A DNA stretch of 64,000 bases. Source: Streptomyces sp. Edi2 (GTDB lineage: Bacteria > Actinomycetota > Actinomycetes > Streptomycetales > Streptomycetaceae). Under the pieces are notes generated by a model, which was not told the DNA's origin, did not search any database, and was given only the letters and a program-made list of their open reading frames with translations. Position numbers and translations under genes: made by a program. Of the stretch, positions 27,197 through 35,247 are shown piece after piece. The DNA lies in the NCBI RefSeq assembly GCF_040253635.1, contig NZ_JBEJGX010000003.1:1-64000 (forward strand). Reading direction: 5' to 3'. Position 1 is the stretch's first letter, and each line of letters begins with the position of its first letter.

Positions 27197-27799
27197 TCAG
27201 ACCACGTTCCGCTTGCGCAGGGAGCGGTGGAAGGCGGCGCATTCGTCGTAGGACGGCAGCAGGCCACGCCGCTCCATCTCCGCGATGCCCGGGGCCTGTT
27301 GGTCCTTCTCGGAGAGCACCGGCTCGATGGGCTCGGGCCACGCGATGGCGAGGTCGGGGTCGAGGGGGTGGACCCCGTGCTCCCGCCCCGAGGCGTAGCC
27401 CTGCGAGGTGAGGTAGACGACGGTTGCGTCGTCGGTGAGGGCCATGAAGGCGTGGCCGAGCCCTGCCTCGACGTACAGGCTGCGGTGCGGGTCGTCGAGT
27501 CGGACGGCCTCCCAGGAGCGGTACGTGGGCGAGCCGGTCCGGATGTCCACCACCACGTCCAGCACGGCGCCGCTGAGACAGGTGACGTACTTGGCCTGGC
27601 CGGGCGGGACCTGTGCGAAGTGCACCCCGCGCAGCACCCCTTGCCGCGAGACGGACCGGTTGACCTGAGCGACCCCGGGTTCGTAGCCGAGCACAGCACT
27701 CAGCGGCCGGGCGCTGTACAGCTCCTGGAACTCGCCCCGGCCGTCGGCGAACGCACGGGTCTCCGACAGCCAGGCGCCCTGCACACTGAGCGGACGCAT
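27197..27799 (-). CDS. strM: dTDP-4-dehydrorhamnose 3,5-epimerase StrM
   Basis: A 200-residue RmlC-type cupin, on the opposite strand to strD-E-L. It epimerises dTDP-4-keto-6-deoxyglucose at C3 and C5 before StrL acts. The catalytic histidine H60 lies in GVLRGVHFAQ; other family blocks are VDIRTGSPTYRSWEAVRLDD and EAGLGHAFMALTDDATVVYL. The strB2 relic lies directly upstream on the same strand, then strN. Confidence 0.9.
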   Translation of the reverse strand: MRPLSVQGAWLSETRAFADGRGEFQELYSARPLSAVLGYEPGVAQVNRSVSRQGVLRGVHFAQVPPGQAKYVTCLSGAVLDVVVDIRTGSPTYRSWEAVRLDDPHRSLYVEAGLGHAFMALTDDATVVYLTSQGYASGREHGVHPLDPDLAIAWPEPIEPVLSEKDQQAPGIAEMERRGLLPSYDECAAFHRSLRKRNVV

Positions 27800-27902
27800 G
27801 TGCGCCTCCTCTCACAATGGTTCAGTCGATGTGTGACGGCGCCGTCGGTGGCCGTGGGGCTCCGCAGCAACCGACGACGTGGGGACGGCGGGACCGTCGG
27901 GG

Positions 27903-28142
27903 TCAGAAGCGGTGGGTCTCCGGGCTCCGGTTCTGCGGATGACGGGGGATGCCGTGGAAGCTCCGCGAGCATCCAGGAGCGGGTCAGCCGCAGCAGCACG
28001 TCCACGCCGTGGTCGCTCCAGCACCCGCATCAGCGTCGTGTTTGCGGTCCACGGGGACCGGGCCGGAGACCCGGCAGGCTCATCCCGATCCAGGACGAGG
28101 GTGGAGCACGGGTCCTTCGTTGTGGACACTGCCCAGGCTCAC
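27903..28142 (-). pseudogene. strB2: Relic of strB2 (second amidinotransferase), internally deleted
   Basis: The start is preserved: GTG at 28142 after GAAGG, giving VSLGSVHNE, matching MSLVNVHNE of StrB1, followed by a stop after 20 codons. Then the 3' end of an amidinotransferase is readable in pieces: PVPVDRKH (StrB1 AVVDRRQ), TLMRVLE (ELIKLLE), HGVDVLLRLTRSWML (HGMNVLPLQLTHSRTL), FHGIPRHPQNRSPETHRF then a stop (FHCATLDVRRTGTLQTYQF then a stop). Three single-base frame changes separate these pieces, the catalytic FHC is FHG, and about 800 bases of the middle are missing. The position between strM and strN is where I recall strB2 in S. griseus. Confidence 0.8.
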
Positions 28143-28197
28143 GGCTGACCCTTCGGTACGAGGTGGTCACGGGAAGGATGCGGCGGGGTAGGCGGGT

Positions 28198-29130
28198 TCA
28201 GGTCTGCGGGAGGTAGTGCGCCAGTCGGCCCCACATGGCGTCGTCGTCGGCATCTCCGGCGTGGGGGCCGGTGAACCGGGTGGCGTACTCGGCGATCTCG
28301 GCGAGCGTCCAGCGGAGTTCATAGAACCGCAGGAACACCGGGCGGCCCTGGGGGGCGATGCCGAACACCCGGGTCAGGGCGGCCCAGTCGCGCTCCGGCG
28401 GGGCCCACATTGCCCCGCCCCAGTCGATGATGTCCACGCCCTGTCCGAACAGGACGTTGGTCAAGCTGGGGTCGCCATGGGTCAGCGCGGGGCGTTCGCC
28501 GTGCCACCGCGCGGTGCACCGGTCGGCCACCCGGGCGGCCTCCTCGCGCAGCGCGGTGAGGCGGCCCCACCGCCGGGCCACCAGGTCGGCCAGCCGGCCG
28601 CCGTAGGGTCCGCACTGGGCGGCGGCGCCGTTCAGCGCGGCCTGCAGCGCCTTGTCGAGGTCGTTGTCGAAGAGGAACCGGAAGTCCTCTGTGGGCAGCT
28701 CGACAGTCCGGGAGGCGGGCGGTTCAAAAGTGTGCACCTCATGCAACTGGCGTATCAGCAGGTCGAGCTGGCCGGGGGTGGGGGGTGCGGAGGAGGCAGT
28801 GGCACGCTCGACGTAGGGGAACGTCACGACGGGGAAGTCCGCGATCCGGTGGACCACCCGTCCGTCGTTCCCGGCGAGCGGGGCCAGGACGAACTCCTTC
28901 CCGCTCTCGCGCAGCATCAGCGGCACTTCGTAAGCCCCGGGGAAATGGCCGTCCAAATCGCGGCGGATGCTGATCCACAGCGGTCCGCAGCGGTATGACC
29001 AGCTGTCCTCGCCGAGTGGGAAGAACTCCAGCTCAGGCAATTCTCGGCCGCTCGGGAAGAAATCCTGGAAGTTTTCCTCGACAAGCCGGAGAAGGCTCCG
29101 GCGTTCCACGAACGTGTTCTCCAAGAGCAT
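28198..29130 (-). CDS. strN: Aminoglycoside-phosphotransferase-like kinase StrN
   Basis: About 310 residues from the ATG at 29130 (MLLENTFVERRSLLRLVEEN); a GTG at 29145 that would add a TTA codon is the alternative. Neither has a clear ribosome binding site, so the mRNA may be leaderless. The APH fold shows in LTHGDPSLTNVLF (catalytic loop) and VDIIDWGGAMWAPPERDWAA (metal-binding Asp). StrN is the proposed second cyclitol kinase, phosphorylating the guanidino-amino-inositol before the second amidinotransfer. Resistance function is also conceivable because relatives phosphorylate spectinomycin. It is divergent from strO. Confidence 0.8.
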   Translation of the reverse strand: MLLENTFVERRSLLRLVEENFQDFFPSGRELPELEFFPLGEDSWSYRCGPLWISIRRDLDGHFPGAYEVPLMLRESGKEFVLAPLAGNDGRVVHRIADFPVVTFPYVERATASSAPPTPGQLDLLIRQLHEVHTFEPPASRTVELPTEDFRFLFDNDLDKALQAALNGAAAQCGPYGGRLADLVARRWGRLTALREEAARVADRCTARWHGERPALTHGDPSLTNVLFGQGVDIIDWGGAMWAPPERDWAALTRVFGIAPQGRPVFLRFYELRWTLAEIAEYATRFTGPHAGDADDDAMWGRLAHYLPQT

Positions 29131-29243
29131 GCCAGAGACTAACACCGTGGGCGGCCATGAGGCTTTTCCCGGAAAGGCGTTCAACTGACTGCCGGGCACA
29201 TGCGGACAATCGCCGGGCAACGGCCCACGGATATGGTGGGCTG

Positions 29244-30017
29244 ATGGCTGATGACAGCGATGTGCGCCTCGCGCACCGACTGGCGGAAATGGCTGGCGAA
29301 TTGGCTCTGGGATTCTTTGGACGGCAGCCGACCGCGCGGCGCAAGAGCGACGGAAGCCCGGTCAGCGAGGCCGATCTCGCCGTGGAGAGAGCCTTGTTGG
29401 CGGTACTGGCGGCGGAACGGCCCGGGGACGCGGTGCTGAGCGAGGAGAGCGGCGCGCTCGGGACCGCGTCCGGGCGCCGTTGGATCCTGGATCCCATCGA
29501 CGGCACGATCCCCTTCCTGGCCGGAGAGCACGGATGGGGTACCCATGTGGCCCTGGAGGTCGATGGGGAGCTGCGGGCCGCCGTGCTGAGCCGACCCACC
29601 GAAGGTGCCAAGTGGTGGGCGGTTCGGGATGGGGGCGCGTTCGCGTCCACCGGTGGCGCTGCGCTGTCGGCGGCACGTGCACTGCGCATACCGGAGGCGG
29701 GCGTACCACTTCGGACGGCCCGGGTGGGTGGCTTCCTGATGCCGGACTCCCCCGTCGAGCCGGTGCGCGGCCGGATGAGCTGGATCGAGTCCTCGGTGTG
29801 CCTGGTTGCCGATCTGCTGGAGGGCCGTGCCGACGCGGTGGTCGACGAGGGCGGCCACGTCTGGGATCGGGCGCCGGGCGCCCTGCTGGTGCGGGAGGCC
29901 GGTGGTCGGGTTGACGACCTGCGCGGGGGCAGCCGGCTGGACGGGCGCTGGCTGGTGTACGCGGCGGAAGGGGTCGCGGACGAACTGACCGGGCTGCTGC
30001 ATGACGCGGGTGCGTAA
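29244..30017 (+). CDS. strO: Inositol-monophosphatase-family phosphatase StrO
   Basis: A 257-residue Mg-dependent phosphatase. The ATG at 29244 gives MADDSDVRLAHRLAEMAGEL. Metal-site motifs are SEESGA (E67, E68), WILDPIDGT (DPIDGT, 83-88) and HVWDRAPGALLVREAGG near 212. It is proposed to dephosphorylate N-amidino-scyllo-inosamine-4-phosphate, opening the second half of streptidine synthesis. It stands alone on the plus strand between strN and stsA, with about 110 bases to the divergent strN start and a perfect hairpin behind it. Confidence 0.87.
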   Translation: MADDSDVRLAHRLAEMAGELALGFFGRQPTARRKSDGSPVSEADLAVERALLAVLAAERPGDAVLSEESGALGTASGRRWILDPIDGTIPFLAGEHGWGTHVALEVDGELRAAVLSRPTEGAKWWAVRDGGAFASTGGAALSAARALRIPEAGVPLRTARVGGFLMPDSPVEPVRGRMSWIESSVCLVADLLEGRADAVVDEGGHVWDRAPGALLVREAGGRVDDLRGGSRLDGRWLVYAAEGVADELTGLLHDAGA

Positions 30018-30024
30018 CGGCTTG

Positions 30025-30052
30025 GGTGGCGCCGGGCCGGGCCGGCGCCACC
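30025..30052. terminator. Bidirectional hairpin between strO and stsA
   Basis: GGTGGCGCCGG, loop GCCGGG, CCGGCGCCACC: a perfect 11-base-pair stem seven bases after the strO stop, and 136 bases beyond the stsA stop on the other strand. Confidence 0.8.
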
Positions 30053-30187
30053 GTAGCGCGTCCCGCAGCGTCCTGGGCACACCGGCCACGGGGCGGCCGT
30101 CCCGCCCGGTGTGCCGGGTGCCCGGCAGTTCCTGCCGGGATGCTGCCGTGCCGGTCGTGCGGACTGCTGCCGTGTCTGACGGTGCCT

Positions 30188-31420
30188 TCAGGGCAGCGCC
30201 TCGCCCTTGACCGCACGGCGGAAGGTGTCGGCGGCGTGGTCAATCTCGGCGTTCGAGGAGTCGGCGTGGACGCCGGTTCCGGGGCCGAGGTAGCCGTCGG
30301 AGAGGCCGGTGGCGAGGGCGAGGGAGCGGGCGAGGATGCTGTCCGTGCGGGGCAGCGCGCCAGGTTCGAAGGGATGCGCGGGGCGCCCGCCCGGGGCGCG
30401 GAACGGCACGGTGGAGCGGTCGCCGCGGCCGAATGCGGTGAGCGCCGGCAGCCCGGCGTAGTAGTGCGTCGGCGAGTCGAGGAGTGTTCGGGTTCCGAGC
30501 CGGTCGGCGACGTCCTGGGCGTGCGCGGCGTCCTCGAAGACGTACACGGCGACGGTGCCGCACTCCCCCGCAGGGTCGTGCAGGGTCCTGCCGCGCACCC
30601 CGGGCAGTTCACCGACCGCCTCGACCAGTCGGCGTTTGACATCGCGGATGCGGCCGAGGATCAGGTCGAGCTTGTTGAGCTGCGCGAGCGCCACGGCGGC
30701 GTTCAGTTCGCCGAGGCCCAGGTTCATACCGAGCAGCAGGTCGCCCTCGCCGCGGTCCTGGCGGTAGGGGAACCAGCCCTGGTCGTGGAAGGAGTAGGCC
30801 CGCTGGAAGACCAGCGGGGCGTCGCTGAGCACGAACCCGCCCTGCAGCGAGGTGATCACCTTGTAGTGGTTGAGGGAGAATGCACCGGCGCTGCCCAGGG
30901 TGCCGAGCGGCCGACCCCGGTAGCTGCCGCCGGCGCTTTGCGCGCAGTCTTCCAGCAGTTGCAGTCCGTGCTTGTCGGCGAGGTCGCGCAGCGCGGTCAT
31001 GTCGGCGGGTGCGCCCAGCATGTGCACGGGCATGATCGCCCGAGTGCGGGGGGTGATCCTGGCCCGTACGTCGGCCGGGTCCAGGGTGAGGGACTCGTCG
31101 ACCTCGGCGAGCACCACATCGGCACCGCAGTGCAGTACTGCCGCGATCGAGGCGACGAACATGTAGCCGGGCACGATGACCTCGTCCCCCGGTCCGATGC
31201 CGAGTCCCACGAGGGCCGCGACGAGCGCGGAGGTGCCGCTGTTAACGCCGAGGCAGTGGGCGGTGCCGAAGCGTTCGGCCGCCGCTCGTTCGAAGCGGCG
31301 GACCCACTCCCCCTCACCGGGGTCGTCGAACGCCTCGCGGCGGGCGTACCAGCGGTCGAGCACAGCCATGACATTGGCTCGCTCCTCGTCGCCGAAGAAG
31401 CGGTATCCCGGTCCCGGCAC
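30188..31420 (-). CDS. stsA: L-alanine:N-amidino-3-keto-scyllo-inosamine aminotransferase StsA
   Basis: A 410-residue DegT/StrS-family aminotransferase. I chose the GTG at 31420 (MPGPGYRFFGDEERANVMAV) because GGAGG lies seven bases upstream; frames upstream to 31456 lack such a site. PLP lysine K187 (SLNHYKVITSLQGG) and D158 (LEDCAQSAGG) are present. It installs the second amino group of streptidine on the ketone made by StsB, which lies just upstream (115-base gap) and is probably cotranscribed. Confidence 0.85.
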   Translation of the reverse strand: MPGPGYRFFGDEERANVMAVLDRWYARREAFDDPGEGEWVRRFERAAAERFGTAHCLGVNSGTSALVAALVGLGIGPGDEVIVPGYMFVASIAAVLHCGADVVLAEVDESLTLDPADVRARITPRTRAIMPVHMLGAPADMTALRDLADKHGLQLLEDCAQSAGGSYRGRPLGTLGSAGAFSLNHYKVITSLQGGFVLSDAPLVFQRAYSFHDQGWFPYRQDRGEGDLLLGMNLGLGELNAAVALAQLNKLDLILGRIRDVKRRLVEAVGELPGVRGRTLHDPAGECGTVAVYVFEDAAHAQDVADRLGTRTLLDSPTHYYAGLPALTAFGRGDRSTVPFRAPGGRPAHPFEPGALPRTDSILARSLALATGLSDGYLGPGTGVHADSSNAEIDHAADTFRRAVKGEALP

Positions 31421-31534
31421 TGTAGTTCCTCCCTGGGTGTGACGCGGTGGGCTCATGGGGCGCCGGCGGACGTCGGGGCCTCGGTATGCGGGCGCCGGTG
31501 CACCTGAGGGTGCTGCTGTGCGCAGCGCCGGCAT

Positions 31535-33055
31535 TCAGGCGCCGGCCAGTAGGGCGGCAAGCCGGCGGGAGAGCGCAATGGTGGTCAGGGACGGGTTGGC
31601 GGCGCCCAGGCGGGGGAAGACGGCCGGGCCCGCGGCGTAGAGACCGGGCAGCGCGGTGAAGGCGTGGCGCGCATCGAGCAGCCGGCCGAGCGGCAGGCTG
31701 CCGCCCTCGTGGTCCTCGGTGCCGAGCAGGCTCGTCCAGGTCTCGGGCCTGCCGGCCGGCTGGCGGCGGGTGCGGTCGGGCAGCACCCGGGTGTTGTCGC
31801 GGTCGGCGTCGCCGAAGTCGGTGAACTCCAGGGGGGTGGCGGGCGCCCCCAGTTCGGCGGCGGCCACCGCCCAGAAGTCGCGCAGCAGGTCGCGCTGCCC
31901 GCTGATCATCTTGCGGTCCTCGGGGAGCAGTTCGGTGTGGACGCGGGCCTGCCAGGGCGGTTCGTCGGAGGGCCGGCACTCCACCGCGCTGTGTTCGTTG
32001 GGGAGTTGCTCGCCGGTGACCCGTACATCCAGCAGTGCCCGGCCGGGCCCGTCGTCGTGGATGTCCATCCGTAGGTAGGAGCGCAGCGCCGGGTCGGTGG
32101 GCAGGTGGTACGAGCCGGGTGCGGGCAGACGGTCGGCCGGAAGCCGGGCCACAAAGCCCTGCACGATGTGGTCGGCGAGGCCGCCGAGCCGGGGTTGGGG
32201 CAGGGCGTCCGCCTCGGTGAGGGCATGCACGGCCAGCCGGGTGCTCTCCACGGTGCCTGCGCACAGCACCACGGTGTCGGCGGCGATCGTCGTCAGGGTG
32301 CCGTAGGCGGTGCGTGCCAGGACCCCTCGGGCCCGTCCGTCGCGCACGTCCACGGCGAGCACCTCGGTGTCGCAGTGCACCTGGACGCCGGGCGGCGGGG
32401 CGGGCCGGCCGGCGGGCCGGCGCCAGGCGTCCAGGGCGGTGTACGCCTCCCAGCGGTCGCCGGGCAGACGCCGGCAGGCGCGGGGCAACGGGCGGAACTC
32501 GTGGCCTCCGAGGACGGTCCGGGCGGGTTGGGCGGGGTCCCACAGCCTGCCGCCGCTCCAGGCGGTCAGGTCGGCGGTGACCCGCGCGTACCAGGAGGGC
32601 TTGTCGGCGACACCGGTGGTCAGGTCGGCGACGACCTCGGCCGGCCACCCGGGCGGGTGCAGCGCCCAGTCCTCCAGTGGCAGCACCACCCCGTGCCAGT
32701 ACAGGGACCGGCCGCCCAGTCGGCGGCGCAGCCCGGAGATACCGGTGTAGTGCGGGGGTGTCTCGGACCGCCAGGGCCGGTGGAAGTGCGGGTCGTGCTG
32801 CGGCGCGAAGACGATCTCGGTGGCGGTCTTCTGATGGTGCGTCATGTGAATGTGTGCCAGATCCTCGCCGGGCCCCGCCTCCAGCAGCAGCACGTCCTGG
32901 ACGCCGTGGCCGGCCAGCGCGGCGGCGAGTTCGACGCCGGCGAGCCCGCCGCCGACGATCACGGTCCGGGCATGGGTCGGGATGGGCCGGGAGGAGCCCG
33001 GCCCGCCGGTCCGTGGTCGGGCCGCGTCGTGCTTCGGTGCGGGGTGGCCGGACAT
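31535..33055 (-). CDS. stsB: GMC-family oxidoreductase StsB
   Basis: A 506-residue flavoprotein. The ATG at 33055 follows GAGGAG. The FAD motif VIVGGGLAGVELAAAL lies at 33-48 and the C-terminal GMC substrate/flavin block (FPRLGAANPSLTTIALSRRL) near 480. It is the proposed dehydrogenase that converts N-amidino-scyllo-inosamine to its 3-keto form, the substrate of StsA. It is divergent from stsC; a StrR box sits midway, so both directions are probably activated by StrR. Confidence 0.87.
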   Translation of the reverse strand: MSGHPAPKHDAARPRTGGPGSSRPIPTHARTVIVGGGLAGVELAAALAGHGVQDVLLLEAGPGEDLAHIHMTHHQKTATEIVFAPQHDPHFHRPWRSETPPHYTGISGLRRRLGGRSLYWHGVVLPLEDWALHPPGWPAEVVADLTTGVADKPSWYARVTADLTAWSGGRLWDPAQPARTVLGGHEFRPLPRACRRLPGDRWEAYTALDAWRRPAGRPAPPPGVQVHCDTEVLAVDVRDGRARGVLARTAYGTLTTIAADTVVLCAGTVESTRLAVHALTEADALPQPRLGGLADHIVQGFVARLPADRLPAPGSYHLPTDPALRSYLRMDIHDDGPGRALLDVRVTGEQLPNEHSAVECRPSDEPPWQARVHTELLPEDRKMISGQRDLLRDFWAVAAAELGAPATPLEFTDFGDADRDNTRVLPDRTRRQPAGRPETWTSLLGTEDHEGGSLPLGRLLDARHAFTALPGLYAAGPAVFPRLGAANPSLTTIALSRRLAALLAGA

Positions 33056-33145
33056 CTCTGACTCCTCGCCTGATGTTTTCCCGCCTCTGGCCGCGAAGAG
33101 GCGACCTGATTTCCAGGCGGCCGGTTCGCTGCAGCGTACCCATCT

Positions 33146-33174
33146 GTTCGACTGCGTGCGTTCCTCGGTCGAAC
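33146..33174. promoter_or_regulatory. StrR box between stsB and stsC
   Basis: GTTCGACTG, eleven bases, CGGTCGAAC, one mismatch to the consensus right half. It is 90 bases from the stsB start and 106 bases from the stsC start, well placed to serve both. Confidence 0.85.
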
Positions 33175-33280
33175 GCCTCAGCTGTTCACGGACCGCGCGT
33201 CGTCGGGACTGTGGCGTACGACTGACGGAGGTGCGTAAATTCCGACTTCATCCGTCGCATTCTCGAAAGTGAGGGCAATC

Positions 33281-34555
33281 ATGGGAAATTCACTGGCGAT
33301 CTCCGGTGGACCGCGTCTGTCCGACCGCGAGTGGCCGCGTTGGCCGCAGCCGGGCGAACGTGCGCTGAAAAGCCTCGAAGACGTATTGATGAGCGGCCGT
33401 TGGACGATTAGCTGCGCCTATCAGGGGCGGCAATCCTACGAGCGTCAATTCGCGGCCGCATTCGCAGACTACTGCCGTTCGGCGATGTGCGTGCCGATGG
33501 CGACGGGAACCGCCTCGCTGGCCATCGCGCTGGAGGCGTGCGGGGTCGGTGCCGGGGACGAGGTGATCGTGCCCGGGCTGAGCTGGGTGGCGTCCGCGTC
33601 GGCCGTGCTCGGCATCAACGCCGTACCGGTGCTGGTGGACATCGACCCGGACACTTACTGCCTGGACCCGGCGGCCGTGGAGGCGGCGATCACCGAGCGG
33701 ACCCAGGCCATCACCGTGGTGCACGCCTACTCGGCCGTCGCGGACCTGGACTCACTGCTGGACATCGCCCAGCGCCACGGTCTGCCGGTGATCGAGGACT
33801 GCGCGCACGCACACGGCGCCAGTTACGGCAACTGGCCGGTAGGTGCGTTCGGCATGGCCGGGGTCTTCAGCATGCAGGGCAGCAAGTTGCTGACGTGCGG
33901 CGAGGGCGGTGCGCTGGTGACCGACGACGCGGACATCGCGATGCGCGCGGAGCATCTGCGCGCGGACGGGCGGGTGGTGCGCCGCGATCCGGTGGAGGTG
34001 GGCGAGATGGAGCTGGAGGAGACCGGTCAGCTGATGGGCAGCAACGCCTGTCTGTCGGAGTTCCACGCGGCGGTGCTGCTGGATCAGCTGGCCCTGCTCG
34101 ACGGGCAGAACGCCCGCCGGGTGCGGGCCGCGGACCACCTCTCCGACCGGCTCGGCGAAATAGGGATGGTGGTGCAGAACACCTCCCCGGGGACCACCGA
34201 CCGTAGCTACTACCGCTACATGGTGCGGCTGCCCGACGAGGTGCTGGCCGTGGCACCGGTGGAGCGGATCGCCCGCGCACTCACCGCCGAATTGGGTTTC
34301 GCGGTGACGCAGACCCATCGGCCGCTGAACGACAATCCGCTTCACCGGCCTGCCTCACGCCGGCGGTTCGCCACCGATGCGCAGTTCCTGGAGAGGGTGG
34401 CCCCGTCGCGGTTCGATCTCCCGGTGGCCAAGCGCATCTACGGAAGCGTGGTGAGCTTCGGTCACGAGGTGCTCCTGGCCCCGCTCGACGCCATCGACGA
34501 CATCGCGCGGGCGTTCAGGAAGGTCCTGGACAACGTCCGGGAGGTCGCCCGCTGA
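33281..34555 (+). CDS. stsC: L-glutamine:scyllo-inosose aminotransferase StsC
   Basis: A 424-residue PLP enzyme that makes scyllo-inosamine, the first committed aminocyclitol step; the length equals that of StsC as I remember it. The ATG at 33281 follows GTGAGGG. PLP lysine K202 (FSMQGSKLLTCGEGG), D173 (IEDCAHAHGA) and the WVASASAV loop fit the inosose-aminotransferase branch (relatives include BtrR and NeoB). It is the only rightward gene between the StrR box at 33.1 kb and strU; its stop faces stsD at six bases, so the two are convergent. Confidence 0.92.
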   Translation: MGNSLAISGGPRLSDREWPRWPQPGERALKSLEDVLMSGRWTISCAYQGRQSYERQFAAAFADYCRSAMCVPMATGTASLAIALEACGVGAGDEVIVPGLSWVASASAVLGINAVPVLVDIDPDTYCLDPAAVEAAITERTQAITVVHAYSAVADLDSLLDIAQRHGLPVIEDCAHAHGASYGNWPVGAFGMAGVFSMQGSKLLTCGEGGALVTDDADIAMRAEHLRADGRVVRRDPVEVGEMELEETGQLMGSNACLSEFHAAVLLDQLALLDGQNARRVRAADHLSDRLGEIGMVVQNTSPGTTDRSYYRYMVRLPDEVLAVAPVERIARALTAELGFAVTQTHRPLNDNPLHRPASRRRFATDAQFLERVAPSRFDLPVAKRIYGSVVSFGHEVLLAPLDAIDDIARAFRKVLDNVREVAR

Positions 34556-34561
34556 CGGACG

Positions 34562-35206
34562 TCACGGCATGGACGGCAGCACGTCGCCCCGCACCGCCCG
34601 GCCGAGCCGGTGGGCGAAGACCTCCGGGGTGGACACGTGCAGGGTGTGCATCCCCAGCTCGGCCCCCACTCGCAGCACCGTGGCGCGGTCGTCGATGAGC
34701 AGCGTCTCGGCGGCCGTCGCACGGCACCCGTGCAGTGCCGCGGTGAAGAACGACAGTGCCGGTTTCACGCGGCCCACGCGCCAGGACGAGCACAGCATGT
34801 CGAACAGCGCGAAGTGTCCGTAGGTCTCGTCCTTCAGGCGGTCCCAGTGCTCGGCCTCGTTGTTGGTGAGGACCACCGTCACCTCCGGCCGCTCCTGGCG
34901 TAGTTCGCGCAGCGCGCGGAAGCTGTCGTGGTATGGGCGGACGCTGCCCAGGTAGGCGCGGTCCAGCCAGCGCGTTTCTGTGGGTGTGTCGGCCGAGAGT
35001 CTGTGTCCGTCCGCGACGAGGCGGGCGAGCACTTGGTGCACATGACGCTCGCCGCTCTCGTATTCGGGCGCCGACGCCTCGACGCGCCGGGCGATTTCCG
35101 CCCGGTCCGCGCCGTAGCGATCGGCAAGCCGTGCAAGGAAGTCCGTCTCTTCGTTGATGTTGTTGTAGAGCACGCCGCCGACGTCCACGAACAGCGTTCG
35201 AATCAT
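34562..35206 (-). CDS. stsD: HAD-superfamily hydrolase StsD
   Basis: 214 residues from the ATG at 35206, preceded by AGAGGA. HAD motifs: FVDVGGVLY (nucleophile Asp; the usual second Asp is Gly here), TVVLTNNE (motif II Thr), GRVKPALSF (motif III Lys) and LLIDDRATVL (motif IV). The missing second Asp of motif I suggests either an altered phosphatase or a non-phosphatase hydrolase. The role in the cluster is unknown; sugar-phosphate removal in the N-methyl-L-glucosamine branch is possible. It is the last gene of the leftward strV-W-stsG-F-E-D run. Confidence 0.8.
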   Translation of the reverse strand: MIRTLFVDVGGVLYNNINEETDFLARLADRYGADRAEIARRVEASAPEYESGERHVHQVLARLVADGHRLSADTPTETRWLDRAYLGSVRPYHDSFRALRELRQERPEVTVVLTNNEAEHWDRLKDETYGHFALFDMLCSSWRVGRVKPALSFFTAALHGCRATAAETLLIDDRATVLRVGAELGMHTLHVSTPEVFAHRLGRAVRGDVLPSMP

Positions 35207-35247
35207 CGCAAGTCCTCTCTGCCCGCAGGGCCGGTGACGGCCTCGGC

